A stretch of DNA of 64,000 bases from Erwinia tasmaniensis Et1/99. GTDB taxonomy: Bacteria > Pseudomonadota > Gammaproteobacteria > Enterobacterales > Enterobacteriaceae. Of this stretch, positions 25,279 to 34,789 are shown in pieces. The position numbers and the translations under genes were made by a program. Each line of letters begins with the position of its first letter. Position 1 is the first letter of the stretch. Below the pieces are notes generated by a model. It was not told the origin of the DNA. It saw only the letters and a list, made by a program, of their open reading frames with translations, and made no database searches. The DNA lies in contig NC_010694.1 in NCBI RefSeq assembly GCF_000026185.1, positions 620,001 to 684,000 of the forward strand, written 5' to 3'.

Positions 25279-25296
25279 TGTGCCACCGCTGATACA
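25279..25296 (+). promoter_or_regulatory. Ogr/Delta activator site near V
   Basis: TGT-GCCACCGCTGAT-ACA is a perfect TGT-N12-ACA. Its centre is 55 bases before the annotated V start, so a promoter at the usual spacing would begin at about the V ATG. Either V uses the next in-frame ATG at 25367 or the spacing differs. Confidence 0.6.
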
Positions 25297-25342
25297 AGCG
25301 CCCGCGCTGACTCCCTTTTCCCTCTGATGGCAACCTTTCGTT

Positions 25343-25921
25343 ATGAATGCACAACTGACCGAAATCATGCGCCTTATCACCAACCTGATCCGCACCGGCA
25401 CCGTGACCGAAGTGGACCGGGATAACTGGCTGTGCCGGGTGAAAGTGGGTGAGCTTGAAACCAACTGGATTAACTGGCTGACGCTGCGTGCCGGTGGAGC
25501 CCGCACATGGTGGTGCCCGTCGCCGGATGAGCAGGTGGTGGTCCTGAGCATGGGCGGCAATCTGGAAACTGCGTTTGCGCTGCCCGCCATCTATTCCAGT
25601 CAGTTTGCGCCGCCGTCGGATTCCGTTGCTGGCTGCGTGACGGAGTTCCCGGACGGGGGCAGGTTTGAATATGAACCCGCCACCGGACGGTGGCATGTCC
25701 GGGGTATCAAATCCTTGGTGATCGAGGCGGCGGACACTATCACCCTCAAAACAGGTGAGTTTGTGGTGGAGGCTGATACCACGCGCATTAACAGCGAAAT
25801 GGTAATCAACGGTGGCGTCATCCAGGGCGGCGGCGCGATGAGTTCCAACGGGATCGTGGTTGATAAACACGGTCACACCGGCGTTAAGTCCGGCGGCGAT
25901 ACGTCAGGAGGTCCGGTATGA
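25343..25921 (+). CDS. V: Baseplate spike protein (gpV)
   Basis: The protein has 192 residues (P2 V, 211). It is the membrane-piercing spike at the baseplate tip. The N-terminal OB-like part (VDRDNWLCRVKVGELETNWINWL) is followed by RTWWCPSPDEQVVVLSMGGNLETAF; the C-terminal beta-helix tip ends with HGHTGVKSGGD, and the H-x-H residues bind a metal in P2. The ATG at 25343 is used; ATG 25367 is an alternative. It overlaps W by 4 bases. Confidence 0.93.
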   Translation: MNAQLTEIMRLITNLIRTGTVTEVDRDNWLCRVKVGELETNWINWLTLRAGGARTWWCPSPDEQVVVLSMGGNLETAFALPAIYSSQFAPPSDSVAGCVTEFPDGGRFEYEPATGRWHVRGIKSLVIEAADTITLKTGEFVVEADTTRINSEMVINGGVIQGGGAMSSNGIVVDKHGHTGVKSGGDTSGGPV

Positions 25922-26277
25922 CGCTGTATATCGGCATGAGCCAGGGCAACGGCAAGGTCATTACTGATACGGACCATCTGCGCCAGTCAGTGCGGGATAT
26001 TCTGCTGACTCCGCAGGGCAGTCGGATTGCCCGCCGGGAATATGGTTCCCTGCTATCCGCCCTGATTGATCAGCCGCAGAACCCGGCGCTACGCCTGCAG
26101 GTCATGTCTGCGGTCTATGTGGCGCTGAGTCGCTGGGAGCCACGGCTTACGCTGGATTCCATCACCATCAGCAGCAATTTTGACGGCTCCATGGTGGTTG
26201 AGCTTACCGGGCAGCGCAATAACGGCGCGCCGGTTTCCCTTTCGGTATCTACAGGAGCAGACAATGGCAGTGATTGA
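25918..26277 (+). CDS. W: Baseplate wedge protein (gpW)
   Basis: The protein has 119 residues (P2 W, 115), of the Gp25/GpW-like baseplate family also found in T6SS TssE. The stretch DTDHLRQSVRDILLTPQGSRIARREYGSLL is diagnostic. It overlaps V and the start of J, as in P2. Confidence 0.95.
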   Translation: MTLYIGMSQGNGKVITDTDHLRQSVRDILLTPQGSRIARREYGSLLSALIDQPQNPALRLQVMSAVYVALSRWEPRLTLDSITISSNFDGSMVVELTGQRNNGAPVSLSVSTGADNGSD

Positions 26278-27172
26278 CCTTTCCCAGCTGCCCGCGCCGC
26301 AGATAGTGGACGTGCCGGATTTTGAGACGCTGCTTGCTGAGCGCAAGGCCGCTTTTGTGGCCCTTTATCCGGCGGATGAGCAGGACGCGGTACGGCGCAC
26401 GCTGGCGCTGGAATCTGAACCTGTCACTAAGCTGCTGCAGGAAAGCGCCTACCGCGAAACCCTGCTGCGCCAGCGTATTAACGAGGCCGCGCAGGCTGTC
26501 ATGGTGGCGTATGCCATCGGTAGCGATCTCGAACAGCTGGCAGCCAACTATAACGTGAAGCGTCTGACGGTAACGCCTGCCGACAACAACGCGATGCCGC
26601 CGGTCGCGGCAGTAATGGAAAGCGACGAGGCGCTGCGCCCGCGTATTCCGGCTGCATTTGAGGGATTGTCCGTTGCGGGACCGACGGCAGCCTATGAGTT
26701 TCACGCCAAAAGCGCGGACGGGCGCGTGGCGGATGTTAGCGCAACCAGCCCGGCACCGGCGCAAGTGGTGCTTACTGTACTGAGCCGTGAAGGTGACGGT
26801 ACGGCAGGAGCTGACCTGCTGGCGGTGGTTGATCAGGCGCTTAACAGCGAGAACGTGCGCCCGGTGGCAGACCGCCTGACGGTGCGCAGCGCAGAAATTA
26901 TCCCGTATAGCGTGGATGCGACGATCTTTCTTTATCCGGGGCCGGAAGCAGAGCCGGTGATGGCGGCGGCCAAAGCCAGCCTGCAGAAGCACATCGCCAG
27001 CCAGACGCGGCTGGGGCGCGATATCCGCCGCAGCGCGATTTATGCCGCGCTGCACGTTGAGGGCGTCCAGCGTGTGGAGCTGGCCTCCCCGCTGGCAGAT
27101 GTGGTGCTGGATAAGACGCAGGCAGCGTCGTGTACGGAATGGAGCGTGACTAACGGGGGCACGGATGAATAG
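26264..27172 (+). CDS. J: Baseplate protein J
   Basis: The protein has 302 residues from ATG 26264, the size of P2 J. The frame is open further up within W, but this start has ACAGGAG just ahead. Typical segments are LPAPQIVDVPDFETLLAERKA and QRINEAAQAVMVAYAIGSDLEQLA. It forms the edge of the baseplate. Confidence 0.95.
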   Translation: MAVIDLSQLPAPQIVDVPDFETLLAERKAAFVALYPADEQDAVRRTLALESEPVTKLLQESAYRETLLRQRINEAAQAVMVAYAIGSDLEQLAANYNVKRLTVTPADNNAMPPVAAVMESDEALRPRIPAAFEGLSVAGPTAAYEFHAKSADGRVADVSATSPAPAQVVLTVLSREGDGTAGADLLAVVDQALNSENVRPVADRLTVRSAEIIPYSVDATIFLYPGPEAEPVMAAAKASLQKHIASQTRLGRDIRRSAIYAALHVEGVQRVELASPLADVVLDKTQAASCTEWSVTNGGTDE

Positions 27173-27770
27173 CCTGCTGCCGCCCGGTTCATCGCCACTT
27201 GAGCGCCGACTGGCGCAGACCTGCAGCGGGATATCCGATCTGCAGGTGCCGCTGCGCGATTTGTGGAACCCGGCAACATGTCCGGTCAACTTTCTGCCGT
27301 ATCTGGCGTGGGCGTTTTCCGTTGACCGCTGGGACGAAAGCTGGGTGGAGAGCGTCAAGCGCCGTGTGGTGCAGGATGCTTTCTATATTCACCAGCATAA
27401 GGGGACAGCCAGCGCAGTGCGGCGCGTGGTGGAGCCGTTCGGCTTCCTGATCCGCATCATTGAGTGGTGGCAGACCGGCGAGCAGCCGGGCACGTTTCGC
27501 CTGGACATTGGCGTACAGGACCAGGGCATCACGGAAGAAACCTATCTGGAACTGGAGCGCCTGATAGGTGACGCCAAACCCTGCAGCCGCCATCTGATCG
27601 GCATGTCCATCAACCTGCAGACCAGCGGCCCATATTTTGTGGGCGCAGCCACTTACATCGGCGAAGAAATCACGATCTACCCGTATATCAATGAAACCAT
27701 TATTTCCGGCGGCACCGCTTATGAGGGCGGGGCGGTCCATGTTATTGACACAATGAGAGTGAATCCATGA
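27165..27770 (+). CDS. I: Baseplate/tail protein I
   Basis: The protein has 201 residues (P2 I, 176), a part of the baseplate that links to the tail fibres. LPPGSSPLERRLAQTC and NPATCPVNFLPYLAWAFSVDRWDESW are conserved across P2-like phages. It overlaps both J and H by a few bases. Confidence 0.94.
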   Translation: MNSLLPPGSSPLERRLAQTCSGISDLQVPLRDLWNPATCPVNFLPYLAWAFSVDRWDESWVESVKRRVVQDAFYIHQHKGTASAVRRVVEPFGFLIRIIEWWQTGEQPGTFRLDIGVQDQGITEETYLELERLIGDAKPCSRHLIGMSINLQTSGPYFVGAATYIGEEITIYPYINETIISGGTAYEGGAVHVIDTMRVNP

Positions 27771-29107
27771 GCGCAAAATTTTATACCCTGCTGACGGAGA
27801 TCGGCGCGGCGAAACTGGCAAGCGCCGCCGCGCTCGGTGTCCCGCTGAAAATTACCCAGATGGCGGTGGGTGACGGTGGCGGCGTGCTACCCGCACCCAG
27901 CGCACAACAGACAAGGCTGGTTGCTGAAAAGCGTCGTGCTGCTCTCAATATGCTGTATATCGATCCGCAGAACAGCAGCCAGATTATTGCTGAACAGGTG
28001 ATCCCCGAAACGGAGGGGGGTTGGTGGATCCGTGAAGTCGGTCTGTTCGATGAGACCGGCGCGCTGATTGCAGTGGGTAACTGCCCGGAGAGCTACAAGC
28101 CGCAGCTGGCGGAGGGAAGCGGGCGCACGCAGACCGTGCGCATGGTGATGATTACCAGCAGCACCGACAATATCACCCTGAAAATTGACCCGGCAGTGGT
28201 GCTGGCAACCCGCAAGTATGTGGATGACAAGGTGCTGGAGCTAAAGGTATATGTGGATGACATTATGGCGAAGCATATCGCCGATAACGATCCCCATACG
28301 CAGTACGCGCCGAAGTCCAGTCCAACATTCACTGGCATGCCAAAAGCGCCGACGGCGGCGACAGGCAATAATTCTACACAGCTTGCCAACACGGCTTTTG
28401 TGCAGGTGGCAATTGCCGCGCTTGTTGATTCCTCTCCGGGGGCACTGGATACGCTGAACGAACTGGCTAAAGCGTTAGGTAACGATCCTAACTTCGCCAC
28501 CACCATGACCAATGCGCTTGCTGGAAAGATGGATAAATCAGCTAATGGCGCTGACATCGCTGATATTTCAGCATTTTTGAATAATCTTGGTCTGGGCGCT
28601 GGCTCAGCACTTCCCGTTGGTGTGCCTGTCCCGTGGCCTCTTGCAGCAGCCCCTGATGACTGGATTAAGTGCAATGGTGCGACTTTTGATAAGGCTAAAT
28701 ATCCGAGGCTTGCTATGGTTTATCCTTCCGGTAGCTTACCTGATTTGCGTGGAGAATTTCTGCGTGGCTGGGATGACGGACGCGGTGTTGATGGTGGAAG
28801 AGTAATTTTAAGTTCTCAGGATGCTTTAGTTGCAGGGCATGTTCATACGTTAGCCAGAATGTGGTCCTCATCGGATGAAACGAATAGTTCCGTCAAGCAT
28901 TTAGGCGTATCTAACAATATACACAACACAACGAAAGATAATATGGGGAACGGGATTCTCGAGGAAGCTGATGGCGGATTAGGGATTGTTGTTGGTTGTG
29001 GCGCTGGCGGCAATTTTGCGTCTACCACGGCAATAAAAAGCAACTCATCATCAACAGATAACAGACCACGAAATATTGCATTTAACTTTATCGTGAGGGC
29101 TGCATAA
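27767..29107 (+). CDS. H: Tail fibre protein (gpH)
   Basis: The protein has 446 residues, shorter than P2 H (669). The first ~190 residues (FYTLLTEIGAAKLASAAALG, GGWWIREVGLFDETG) form the baseplate-attachment part, followed by the GTGNNSTQLANTAFV collar-repeat style and a tip with GWDDGRGVDGGR and NRPRNIAFNFIVRAA. The G+C content drops sharply after about 28,550, so the host-binding tip was probably exchanged. It binds the bacterial surface. Confidence 0.92.
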   Translation: MSAKFYTLLTEIGAAKLASAAALGVPLKITQMAVGDGGGVLPAPSAQQTRLVAEKRRAALNMLYIDPQNSSQIIAEQVIPETEGGWWIREVGLFDETGALIAVGNCPESYKPQLAEGSGRTQTVRMVMITSSTDNITLKIDPAVVLATRKYVDDKVLELKVYVDDIMAKHIADNDPHTQYAPKSSPTFTGMPKAPTAATGNNSTQLANTAFVQVAIAALVDSSPGALDTLNELAKALGNDPNFATTMTNALAGKMDKSANGADIADISAFLNNLGLGAGSALPVGVPVPWPLAAAPDDWIKCNGATFDKAKYPRLAMVYPSGSLPDLRGEFLRGWDDGRGVDGGRVILSSQDALVAGHVHTLARMWSSSDETNSSVKHLGVSNNIHNTTKDNMGNGILEEADGGLGIVVGCGAGGNFASTTAIKSNSSSTDNRPRNIAFNFIVRAA

Positions 29108-29703
29108 TGCAAAGCGCAGTAATAGAAAATGGCTTCGCTGTCATCGCGGGGGAAATTGATGTATTCAATTATGACGGCCTTACACGGGTTTATTTGACAC
29201 AAACAACGGAATTTATTCCGGTGGGTGTCAGCATTCCGGCAAATGCCTGTACGGATAAGCCACTGGCAGCAAAAAAAGATTATGTTGTCTGCCGGAACAG
29301 TCAGTTGACCGGATGGGAATATCTGGCGGATCATCGCGGCGAAACGGTCTGGAATATCAGAACCGGGGCAGAGCAGCAAATTACCGTGCCGGGAGATTAT
29401 CCTGCTGATACCACTATCTACTCACCATCGACACCGTATGATAAATGGAACGGTGAACGCTGGGTAACAGATGAGGCGGCGAAAGCAGAGGCAGACATTG
29501 CCGAAGCAGCAGCAGCAAAAGCAGTGCTTATCAAAAGCGCCGCTGCGAAAATAGAACCCCTACAGGATGCAGTTCAGCTGGATATGGCAACCGATGAGGA
29601 AAAGAGCCGCTATGACGCCTGGCGTAAATACCGTGTATTGCTGACGCGCGTGGATATATCGCAGGCACCTGACATTAACTGGCCTGAACCTCCAAAAGAT
29701 TAA
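29107..29703 (+). CDS. tfa: Tail fibre assembly chaperone (Tfa/gpG-like)
   Basis: The protein has 198 residues. It is a Tfa-family chaperone that folds and trims or caps the fibre tip. The segments [18 protein letters not shown] and [22 protein letters not shown] stretches (here [17 protein letters not shown]) are typical. It overlaps H by one base and shares its AT-rich start, so fibre and chaperone were probably swapped together. A strong terminator follows. Confidence 0.92.
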   Translation: MQSAVIENGFAVIAGEIDVFNYDGLTRVYLTQTTEFIPVGVSIPANACTDKPLAAKKDYVVCRNSQLTGWEYLADHRGETVWNIRTGAEQQITVPGDYPADTTIYSPSTPYDKWNGERWVTDEAAKAEADIAEAAAAKAVLIKSAAAKIEPLQDAVQLDMATDEEKSRYDAWRKYRVLLTRVDISQAPDINWPEPPKD

Positions 29704-29710
29704 TCCTGCC

Positions 29711-29732
29711 CCCCGCCTGCGGGGTTTTTTTT
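29711..29732 (+). terminator. Intrinsic terminator after the tail-fibre gene
   Basis: CCCCGC-CT-GCGGGG is followed by eight T. It ends the V-to-Tfa operon before the next late promoter. Confidence 0.93.
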
Positions 29733-29743
29733 ACTCATCCCAT

Positions 29744-29761
29744 TGTGCCATTACCCACACA
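29744..29761 (+). promoter_or_regulatory. Ogr/Delta activator site for the FI operon
   Basis: TGT-GCCATTACCCAC-ACA is a perfect TGT-N12-ACA, 74 bases before the FI start, leaving the usual spacing for a promoter at about 29,808. It sits directly after the terminator at 29711-29732. Confidence 0.8.
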
Positions 29762-29834
29762 TAGCCCGGCGCGTGCGCCGCGTGCATATCAACCAGAACA
29801 TAGGCTCACCCCTGTAAACCGGAGAGACTGCCTT

Positions 29835-31007
29835 ATGGCTCAGGATTACCACCACGGGGTGCGCGTTGTTGAAGTCAACGAGGGCACCCGATCCATTACC
29901 ACGATGAGCACCGCCATCGTGGGCATGGTCTGCACCGGCGATGATGCCGATGCGTCCATGTTTCCCCTCAATAAGCCGGTCCTGCTGACCAATGTGCTGA
30001 CCGCCAGCGGAAAAGCGGGCGAGTCCGGCACGCTGGCCCGTTCGCTGGATGCGATTGCCGATCAGGCTAAACCCGTGACCGTCGTTGTGCGCGTGGCTCA
30101 GGGAGAAACCGAAGCGGAAACCACCTCCAACATTATCGGCGGTGTGACTGCTGACGGTAAAAAAACGGGTATGAAAGCACTGCTTTCGGCGCAGTCGCAG
30201 CTGGGCGTCAAGCCGCGCATTCTCGGTGTGCCGGGGCATGACACGCAGGCGGTTGCTACTGAGTTGCTGAGCGTGGCGCAGAGTCTGCGCGGGTTTGCGT
30301 ATCTGTCCGCCTATGGCTGCAAAACGGTGGAAGAAGCGATTGCCTACCGTGGCAATTTCAGTCAGCGCGAGGGGATGTTGATCTGGCCTGACTTCATCGA
30401 CTTTGACACCGTGCTGAATGCAGACGCGACGGCTTACGCCTCCGCCCGTGCGCTCGGCCTGCGCGCCAAAATTGATGAACAGACCGGCTGGCACAAAACC
30501 CTGTCCAACGTGGGCGTGAATGGTGTCACCGGCATTTCTGCTGATGTGTTCTGGGATCTGCAGGAGCCGGCAACCGATGCGGGACTGCTGAACCAGAACG
30601 ACGTCACCACGCTTATCCGCAAAGACGGTTTCCGCTTCTGGGGTTCCCGCTGCCTCAGTGACGATCCGCTGTTTGCCTTTGAGAACTACACCCGCACGGC
30701 GCAGGTGCTGGCGGACACCATCGCAGAAGCGCACATGTGGGCGGTGGATGGCGTGCTCAACCCGTCGCTGGCCCGTGACATTATCGAAGGTATCCGCGCC
30801 AAGCTGCGCAGCCTGAAGACGCAGGGCTACATCATCGGCGCAGACTGCTGGCTGGATGAGTCGGTGAACGATAAAGACTCCCTGAAAGCCGGGAAACTCA
30901 CTATCGACTACGACTACACGCCGGTGCCGCCGCTTGAAAATCTGATGCTGCGCCAGCGCATCACCGATCGGTATCTGCTGGATTTCTCCAGTCAGGTCAG
31001 CGCGTAA
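29835..31007 (+). CDS. FI: Tail sheath protein (gpFI)
   Basis: The protein has 390 residues from ATG 29835 ([19 protein letters not shown]), the size of P2 FI (396). It forms the contractile sheath. The start fits a good ribosome site (GGAGAG) 9 bases ahead; the open frame further up has none. Segments such as [25 protein letters not shown] are typical. Confidence 0.96.
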   Translation: MAQDYHHGVRVVEVNEGTRSITTMSTAIVGMVCTGDDADASMFPLNKPVLLTNVLTASGKAGESGTLARSLDAIADQAKPVTVVVRVAQGETEAETTSNIIGGVTADGKKTGMKALLSAQSQLGVKPRILGVPGHDTQAVATELLSVAQSLRGFAYLSAYGCKTVEEAIAYRGNFSQREGMLIWPDFIDFDTVLNADATAYASARALGLRAKIDEQTGWHKTLSNVGVNGVTGISADVFWDLQEPATDAGLLNQNDVTTLIRKDGFRFWGSRCLSDDPLFAFENYTRTAQVLADTIAEAHMWAVDGVLNPSLARDIIEGIRAKLRSLKTQGYIIGADCWLDESVNDKDSLKAGKLTIDYDYTPVPPLENLMLRQRITDRYLLDFSSQVSA

Positions 31008-31016
31008 GGGGACACT

Positions 31017-31532
31017 ATGGCTTTACCACGCAAGTTAAAACACCTGAACCTGTTCAACGACGGGAACAACTGGCAGGGGATCGTTGAGTCTCTGACCCTG
31101 CCAAAATTCACCCGCAAGTTTGAGAAGTATCGCGGCGGCGGGATGCCGGGCGCGGTGGACGTGGATATGGGGCTGGATGACGGCGCACTGGACACGGAAT
31201 TTTCAATCGGCGGCACCGAACTGCTGTTATTCAAGCAGATGGGCAAGGCCACGGTTGACGGTATCCAGCTGCGTTTCACCGGCTCCATTCAGCGTGACGA
31301 TACCGGCGACGTGCAGGCCGTTGAGCTGGTTGTGCGCGGGCGTCATAAAGAAGTGGATTCCGGCGAGTGGAAAACCGGAGAGAGCAGCACCACAAAAGTC
31401 AGCAGCACCAACAGCTACGCGAAGCTGACCATCAACGGTGAGGTGCTCTATGAGGTCGATCTGGTGAACATGGTTGAAATCGTTGGCGGCGTGGACCTGC
31501 TGGAAGAACACCGTAACGCCCTGGGCCTTTAA
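31017..31532 (+). CDS. FII: Tail tube protein (gpFII)
   Basis: The protein has 171 residues (P2 FII, 172). It forms the inner tube. MALPRKLKHLNLFNDGNNWQGIVESL-type start and GGMPGAVDVDMGLDDG are conserved in P2-like phages. It follows FI by 9 bases in one operon. Confidence 0.96.
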   Translation: MALPRKLKHLNLFNDGNNWQGIVESLTLPKFTRKFEKYRGGGMPGAVDVDMGLDDGALDTEFSIGGTELLLFKQMGKATVDGIQLRFTGSIQRDDTGDVQAVELVVRGRHKEVDSGEWKTGESSTTKVSSTNSYAKLTINGEVLYEVDLVNMVEIVGGVDLLEEHRNALGL

Positions 31533-31582
31533 CTTTAACGGCGCGTGCAGTCGCGCCAGTATTTCATTAACAGGAAACGAAC

Positions 31583-31885
31583 ATGAGCGACAAACTGACT
31601 GAAAAGACCGTAAAGCTGGATACCCCCATCATGCGCGGCAAAACTGAAATTACCGAAATTGTGCTACGTAAGCCGCAGTCCGGCGCACTGCGTGGCACCC
31701 GTCTGCAGGCCATTATGGATATGGATGTGGGCGCGATGATGACTGTGATCCCGCGTATCTCCACGCCGACGCTGACCGCGCAGGAAATGGCAGAACTTGA
31801 CCCCGCCGACCTGACAGCAATGGCTGTAGAGATGGTTACTTTTTTGTTGCCGAAGTCGGTGCTTGCCGATTTACCGACAACCTGA
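31583..31885 (+). CDS. E: Tail protein E
   Basis: The protein has 100 residues (P2 E, 91). It helps assemble the tail around the tape measure. Near its end the slippery run TTTTTTG at 31840-31846 lets some ribosomes shift to -1 and make the longer E+E' protein, as known in P2. Without the shift it ends in MVTFLLPKSVLADLPTT. Confidence 0.93.
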   Translation: MSDKLTEKTVKLDTPIMRGKTEITEIVLRKPQSGALRGTRLQAIMDMDVGAMMTVIPRISTPTLTAQEMAELDPADLTAMAVEMVTFLLPKSVLADLPTT

Positions 31886-32019
31886 CGGTTGATGATCTGG
31901 TGGCAGACATTGCCACCATCTTTCACTGGTCGCCGTCCGTCACTGACGTTATGCCGCTGACTGATGTGCTGGAGTGGCGGCATAAGGCAATTCAGCGAAG
32001 CGGGGCCAGCGATGAGTGA
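31583..32019 (+). CDS. E+E': Tail protein E+E' made by -1 frameshift
   Basis: A -1 shift at TTTTTTG (31840-31846) gives about 145 residues: the E part, then FFVAEVGACRFTDNLTVDDL, a middle with FHWSPSVTDVMPLTDVLEW and an end at the TGA at 32017-32019. The arrangement is the same as the P2 E/E' programmed frameshift and the lambda G/GT pair: the longer form bridges the tape measure and the tube. The E' stop overlaps the T start (ATGAGTGA). Confidence 0.9.
31840..31846 (+). promoter_or_regulatory. Programmed -1 frameshift slippery site
   Basis: The heptamer TTTTTTG has the same sequence as the P2 E slippery site. The -1 frame is open through 32019. Confidence 0.9.
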
Positions 32020-34789
32020 TAATAACCTGCGACTGCAGGTCGTTCTGGGGGCGGTGGATAAGTTAACCCGCCCGTTTAAAAATGCGCAGGCTGGCTCTAA
32101 GGAGCTGGCATCAGCTATTCGGCAAACCCGCGATCAGATTAAGAAGATGAGTGATGCTGGAGGTCAGCTTAACTCTTTCGATCGGCTAACTCAGAGTGTT
32201 AGCCGTACTGGCACCGAACTAGATCAGGCGAGGTTACGCGCTCAAATGATGACGCGCGAAATGTCATTATTGGAATCCCCAACCAAAAAACAAACGCAGG
32301 CGCTTGAAGCTCAGTGGCGTGCGGTTTCACGTCTTGAACAAAAACAACAGCAGGAAACTCGTCAGATGGCTGTAGCCAGGGCTGAGCTTTATCGGCTGGG
32401 GTTATCTGCTGGGGGCGGAGCACGCGAGACGGCGAGGATTACGCGAGAAACTGAGCGATATAACCGACAGTTAGCTGAACAGGAGCGCAGGCTACGTGAA
32501 GTTGGCGAACGTCAGCGAAAGCTCAACGCTATCAAAGCCAGGGCTGAAAAGACCCACGAGTTAAGGAACTCTTTGGCAGGTAATGGTGCAGGGGCGATGG
32601 CGGCTGGGGTAACTACCGGCATGACGTTGCTGGCTCCAGTAAAAGCCTATTCAGAATCAGAAAATGCAGCGAATCAGCTTGCCGGTTCAATGATGGGACC
32701 GGGCGGGAAGGTAGCGCCTGAATTTGAAAAAATTAACCGGCTTGCGGTTGCTTTGGGCGATAAGCTGCCGGGAACAACGGCCGACTTTCAGAATATGATG
32801 ACGATGCTGCGCCGTCAGGGGATGTCAGCGCAGGTCATCCTAGGCGGCTTGGGTGAGTCAGCCGCCTATCTTGGCGTGCAGTTACAGATGGCTCCCACTG
32901 CGGCAGCAGAGTTTGCAGCTAAGTTACAAGATGCTACTCAGACTTCCGAAAAAGACATGATGAGCCTGATGGATGTGATCCAAAAAGGGTTCTACGCGGG
33001 GGTAGATTCAGGAAATATGCTGCAGGGGTTCTCAAAAATCAGCAGCGCGATGGACATTATTCATAAAAAGGGATTGGACGCAGCTAAAACATTTGCCCCT
33101 CTATTAGTTATGGCCGATCAGGCTGGTATGGCTGGAGAGTCTGCTGGTAATGCCTACCGAAAAGTATTTCAGTCCGTCATGAATACGGAAAAAGTGAAGG
33201 ATGCTAACGATGAGCTAAAAGGCACTGGCGTTAGGTTCGAGTTTACTGATGGCAAAGGTGAGTTCGGTGGCCTGGAAAAAATGTATACGCAGTTGGCTCA
33301 ACTCCAAAAGCTTAATACTGAGAAAAGGTTAGCTACGCTAAAAGGTATTTTTGGTGATGATGCGGAAACGCTGCAGGTGCTGAATATTATGATTACTAAA
33401 GGCATCTCAGGGTATAGCGAAACGGCGTCAAAGCTACAAAATCAGGCTTCGCTGCGAGAGCGTGTTGATGCCTCTTTAAATACGCTTGGTAATAAATGGG
33501 AAGCCGCTACAGGTTCCTTTACCAATGCTATGGCTAGCATCGGTGAAACAGTTGCCCCAGCATTAAAAAAGCTGTCTGACTGGCTGGGTGAATTGGCGTC
33601 ACGTCTGGATGGTTTTGTTAAGCGACACCCGCAATTAACGTCAGCATTGTTTACGCTGGCAGCAGGGTTTGCCATTGTTGCCACTGCCGCGGGGGGTGTT
33701 TCACTGGCATTGGCGTCAGTGCTGGGGCCGATGGCAGTAGTGCGAATGAGCGCAGGAGTTATGGGGCTAAAATTTTCATCTGTATTTGGTCTTATTGGGA
33801 AAGCAATCAGTTCTGTTGGCAAGTCAGTTGTATGGCTTGGCCGATTGATGTTTGCAAACCCTATATTGGCTGTCATTGGGCTGATCGCCGCTGGCGCTAT
33901 TTATATCTGGCAGAACTGGGACACGCTCGGGCCAAAATTCAAGGCCATGTGGGATGCCGTATGTAATGCCACAGCTACGGCATGTGATTGGATTAAAGAA
34001 AAAGCCAGCGCCACATGGGAGGGGATTAAGTCACTGTTCTTTAATTATACCTTACCGGGATTAATTGCCAAAAATTGGGATGCAATACAATCTGGCGCTT
34101 CTGAAGCGTGGGCCAATATAAGACAATCTATTAGCGATAAATGGAATTCGATCCTGGCTGATGCCGCCGCGCTTCCTACGAAATTTCAGGATATGGGCAG
34201 CGCCATTATTGACAGTATCCTCAATGGAATTAATACCAAATGGGAGACACTCAAAAGCAAGTTTTCCTCAGTCACCGATTATCTGCCTGACTGGATGACC
34301 GAAAATAATAAAACACAAGGAAAAGCACAGGTGCAGGTGGTTGGTGGTGCAGCGGCTGCTGCGGTTCCGTTTGCCGGGATGTATGACAGTGGTGGAGTTA
34401 TTCCGCACGGTCAGTTCGGTATTGTTGGGGAGAACGGGCCCGAAATTGTGAACGGTCCCGCAAATGTGACCAGCAGACGACGAACTGCCGCGCTGGCTTC
34501 CGTTGTTACAGGCGTCATGGGCGTAGCGGCAGCACCTGCGGAGGCCGCTCCGCTGCATCCGTACAGCCTACCGGTAATAGCATACAAACAAAGTCAGCCT
34601 GCGAAATCTGCCAGCGTACCGCCTGCGATCCGTTATGAGATTAACGCGCCCATTCATATCACTGCCCAGCCTGGGCAGAGTGCGCAGGATATTGCCCGCG
34701 AAGTCGCACGGCAGCTTGACGAGCGTGAGCACAAAGCAAGGGCTAAAGCGCGCAGTAATTTCAGCGATCAAGGGGGATATGATTCATGA
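32012..34789 (+). CDS. T: Tape measure protein (gpT)
   Basis: The protein has 925 residues (P2 T, 815). It sets tail length. It starts at ATG 32012 overlapping the E' stop. Residues ~30-200 are coiled-coil with Gln/Arg/Glu-rich repeats (RLEQKQQQETRQMAVAR), there are hydrophobic stretches at about residues 540-630, and the end is Arg/Lys-rich (REHKAR). The coding DNA between about 32,900 and 34,300 is more AT-rich than the flanks, hinting at mosaic exchange. Confidence 0.95.
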   Translation: MSDNNLRLQVVLGAVDKLTRPFKNAQAGSKELASAIRQTRDQIKKMSDAGGQLNSFDRLTQSVSRTGTELDQARLRAQMMTREMSLLESPTKKQTQALEAQWRAVSRLEQKQQQETRQMAVARAELYRLGLSAGGGARETARITRETERYNRQLAEQERRLREVGERQRKLNAIKARAEKTHELRNSLAGNGAGAMAAGVTTGMTLLAPVKAYSESENAANQLAGSMMGPGGKVAPEFEKINRLAVALGDKLPGTTADFQNMMTMLRRQGMSAQVILGGLGESAAYLGVQLQMAPTAAAEFAAKLQDATQTSEKDMMSLMDVIQKGFYAGVDSGNMLQGFSKISSAMDIIHKKGLDAAKTFAPLLVMADQAGMAGESAGNAYRKVFQSVMNTEKVKDANDELKGTGVRFEFTDGKGEFGGLEKMYTQLAQLQKLNTEKRLATLKGIFGDDAETLQVLNIMITKGISGYSETASKLQNQASLRERVDASLNTLGNKWEAATGSFTNAMASIGETVAPALKKLSDWLGELASRLDGFVKRHPQLTSALFTLAAGFAIVATAAGGVSLALASVLGPMAVVRMSAGVMGLKFSSVFGLIGKAISSVGKSVVWLGRLMFANPILAVIGLIAAGAIYIWQNWDTLGPKFKAMWDAVCNATATACDWIKEKASATWEGIKSLFFNYTLPGLIAKNWDAIQSGASEAWANIRQSISDKWNSILADAAALPTKFQDMGSAIIDSILNGINTKWETLKSKFSSVTDYLPDWMTENNKTQGKAQVQVVGGAAAAAVPFAGMYDSGGVIPHGQFGIVGENGPEIVNGPANVTSRRRTAALASVVTGVMGVAAAPAEAAPLHPYSLPVIAYKQSQPAKSASVPPAIRYEINAPIHITAQPGQSAQDIAREVARQLDEREHKARAKARSNFSDQGGYDS

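Noticed and set aside
26249..27358. 369-codon frame on the minus strand
   Set aside because: Antisense to J and I, with Arg/His-rich shadow composition.
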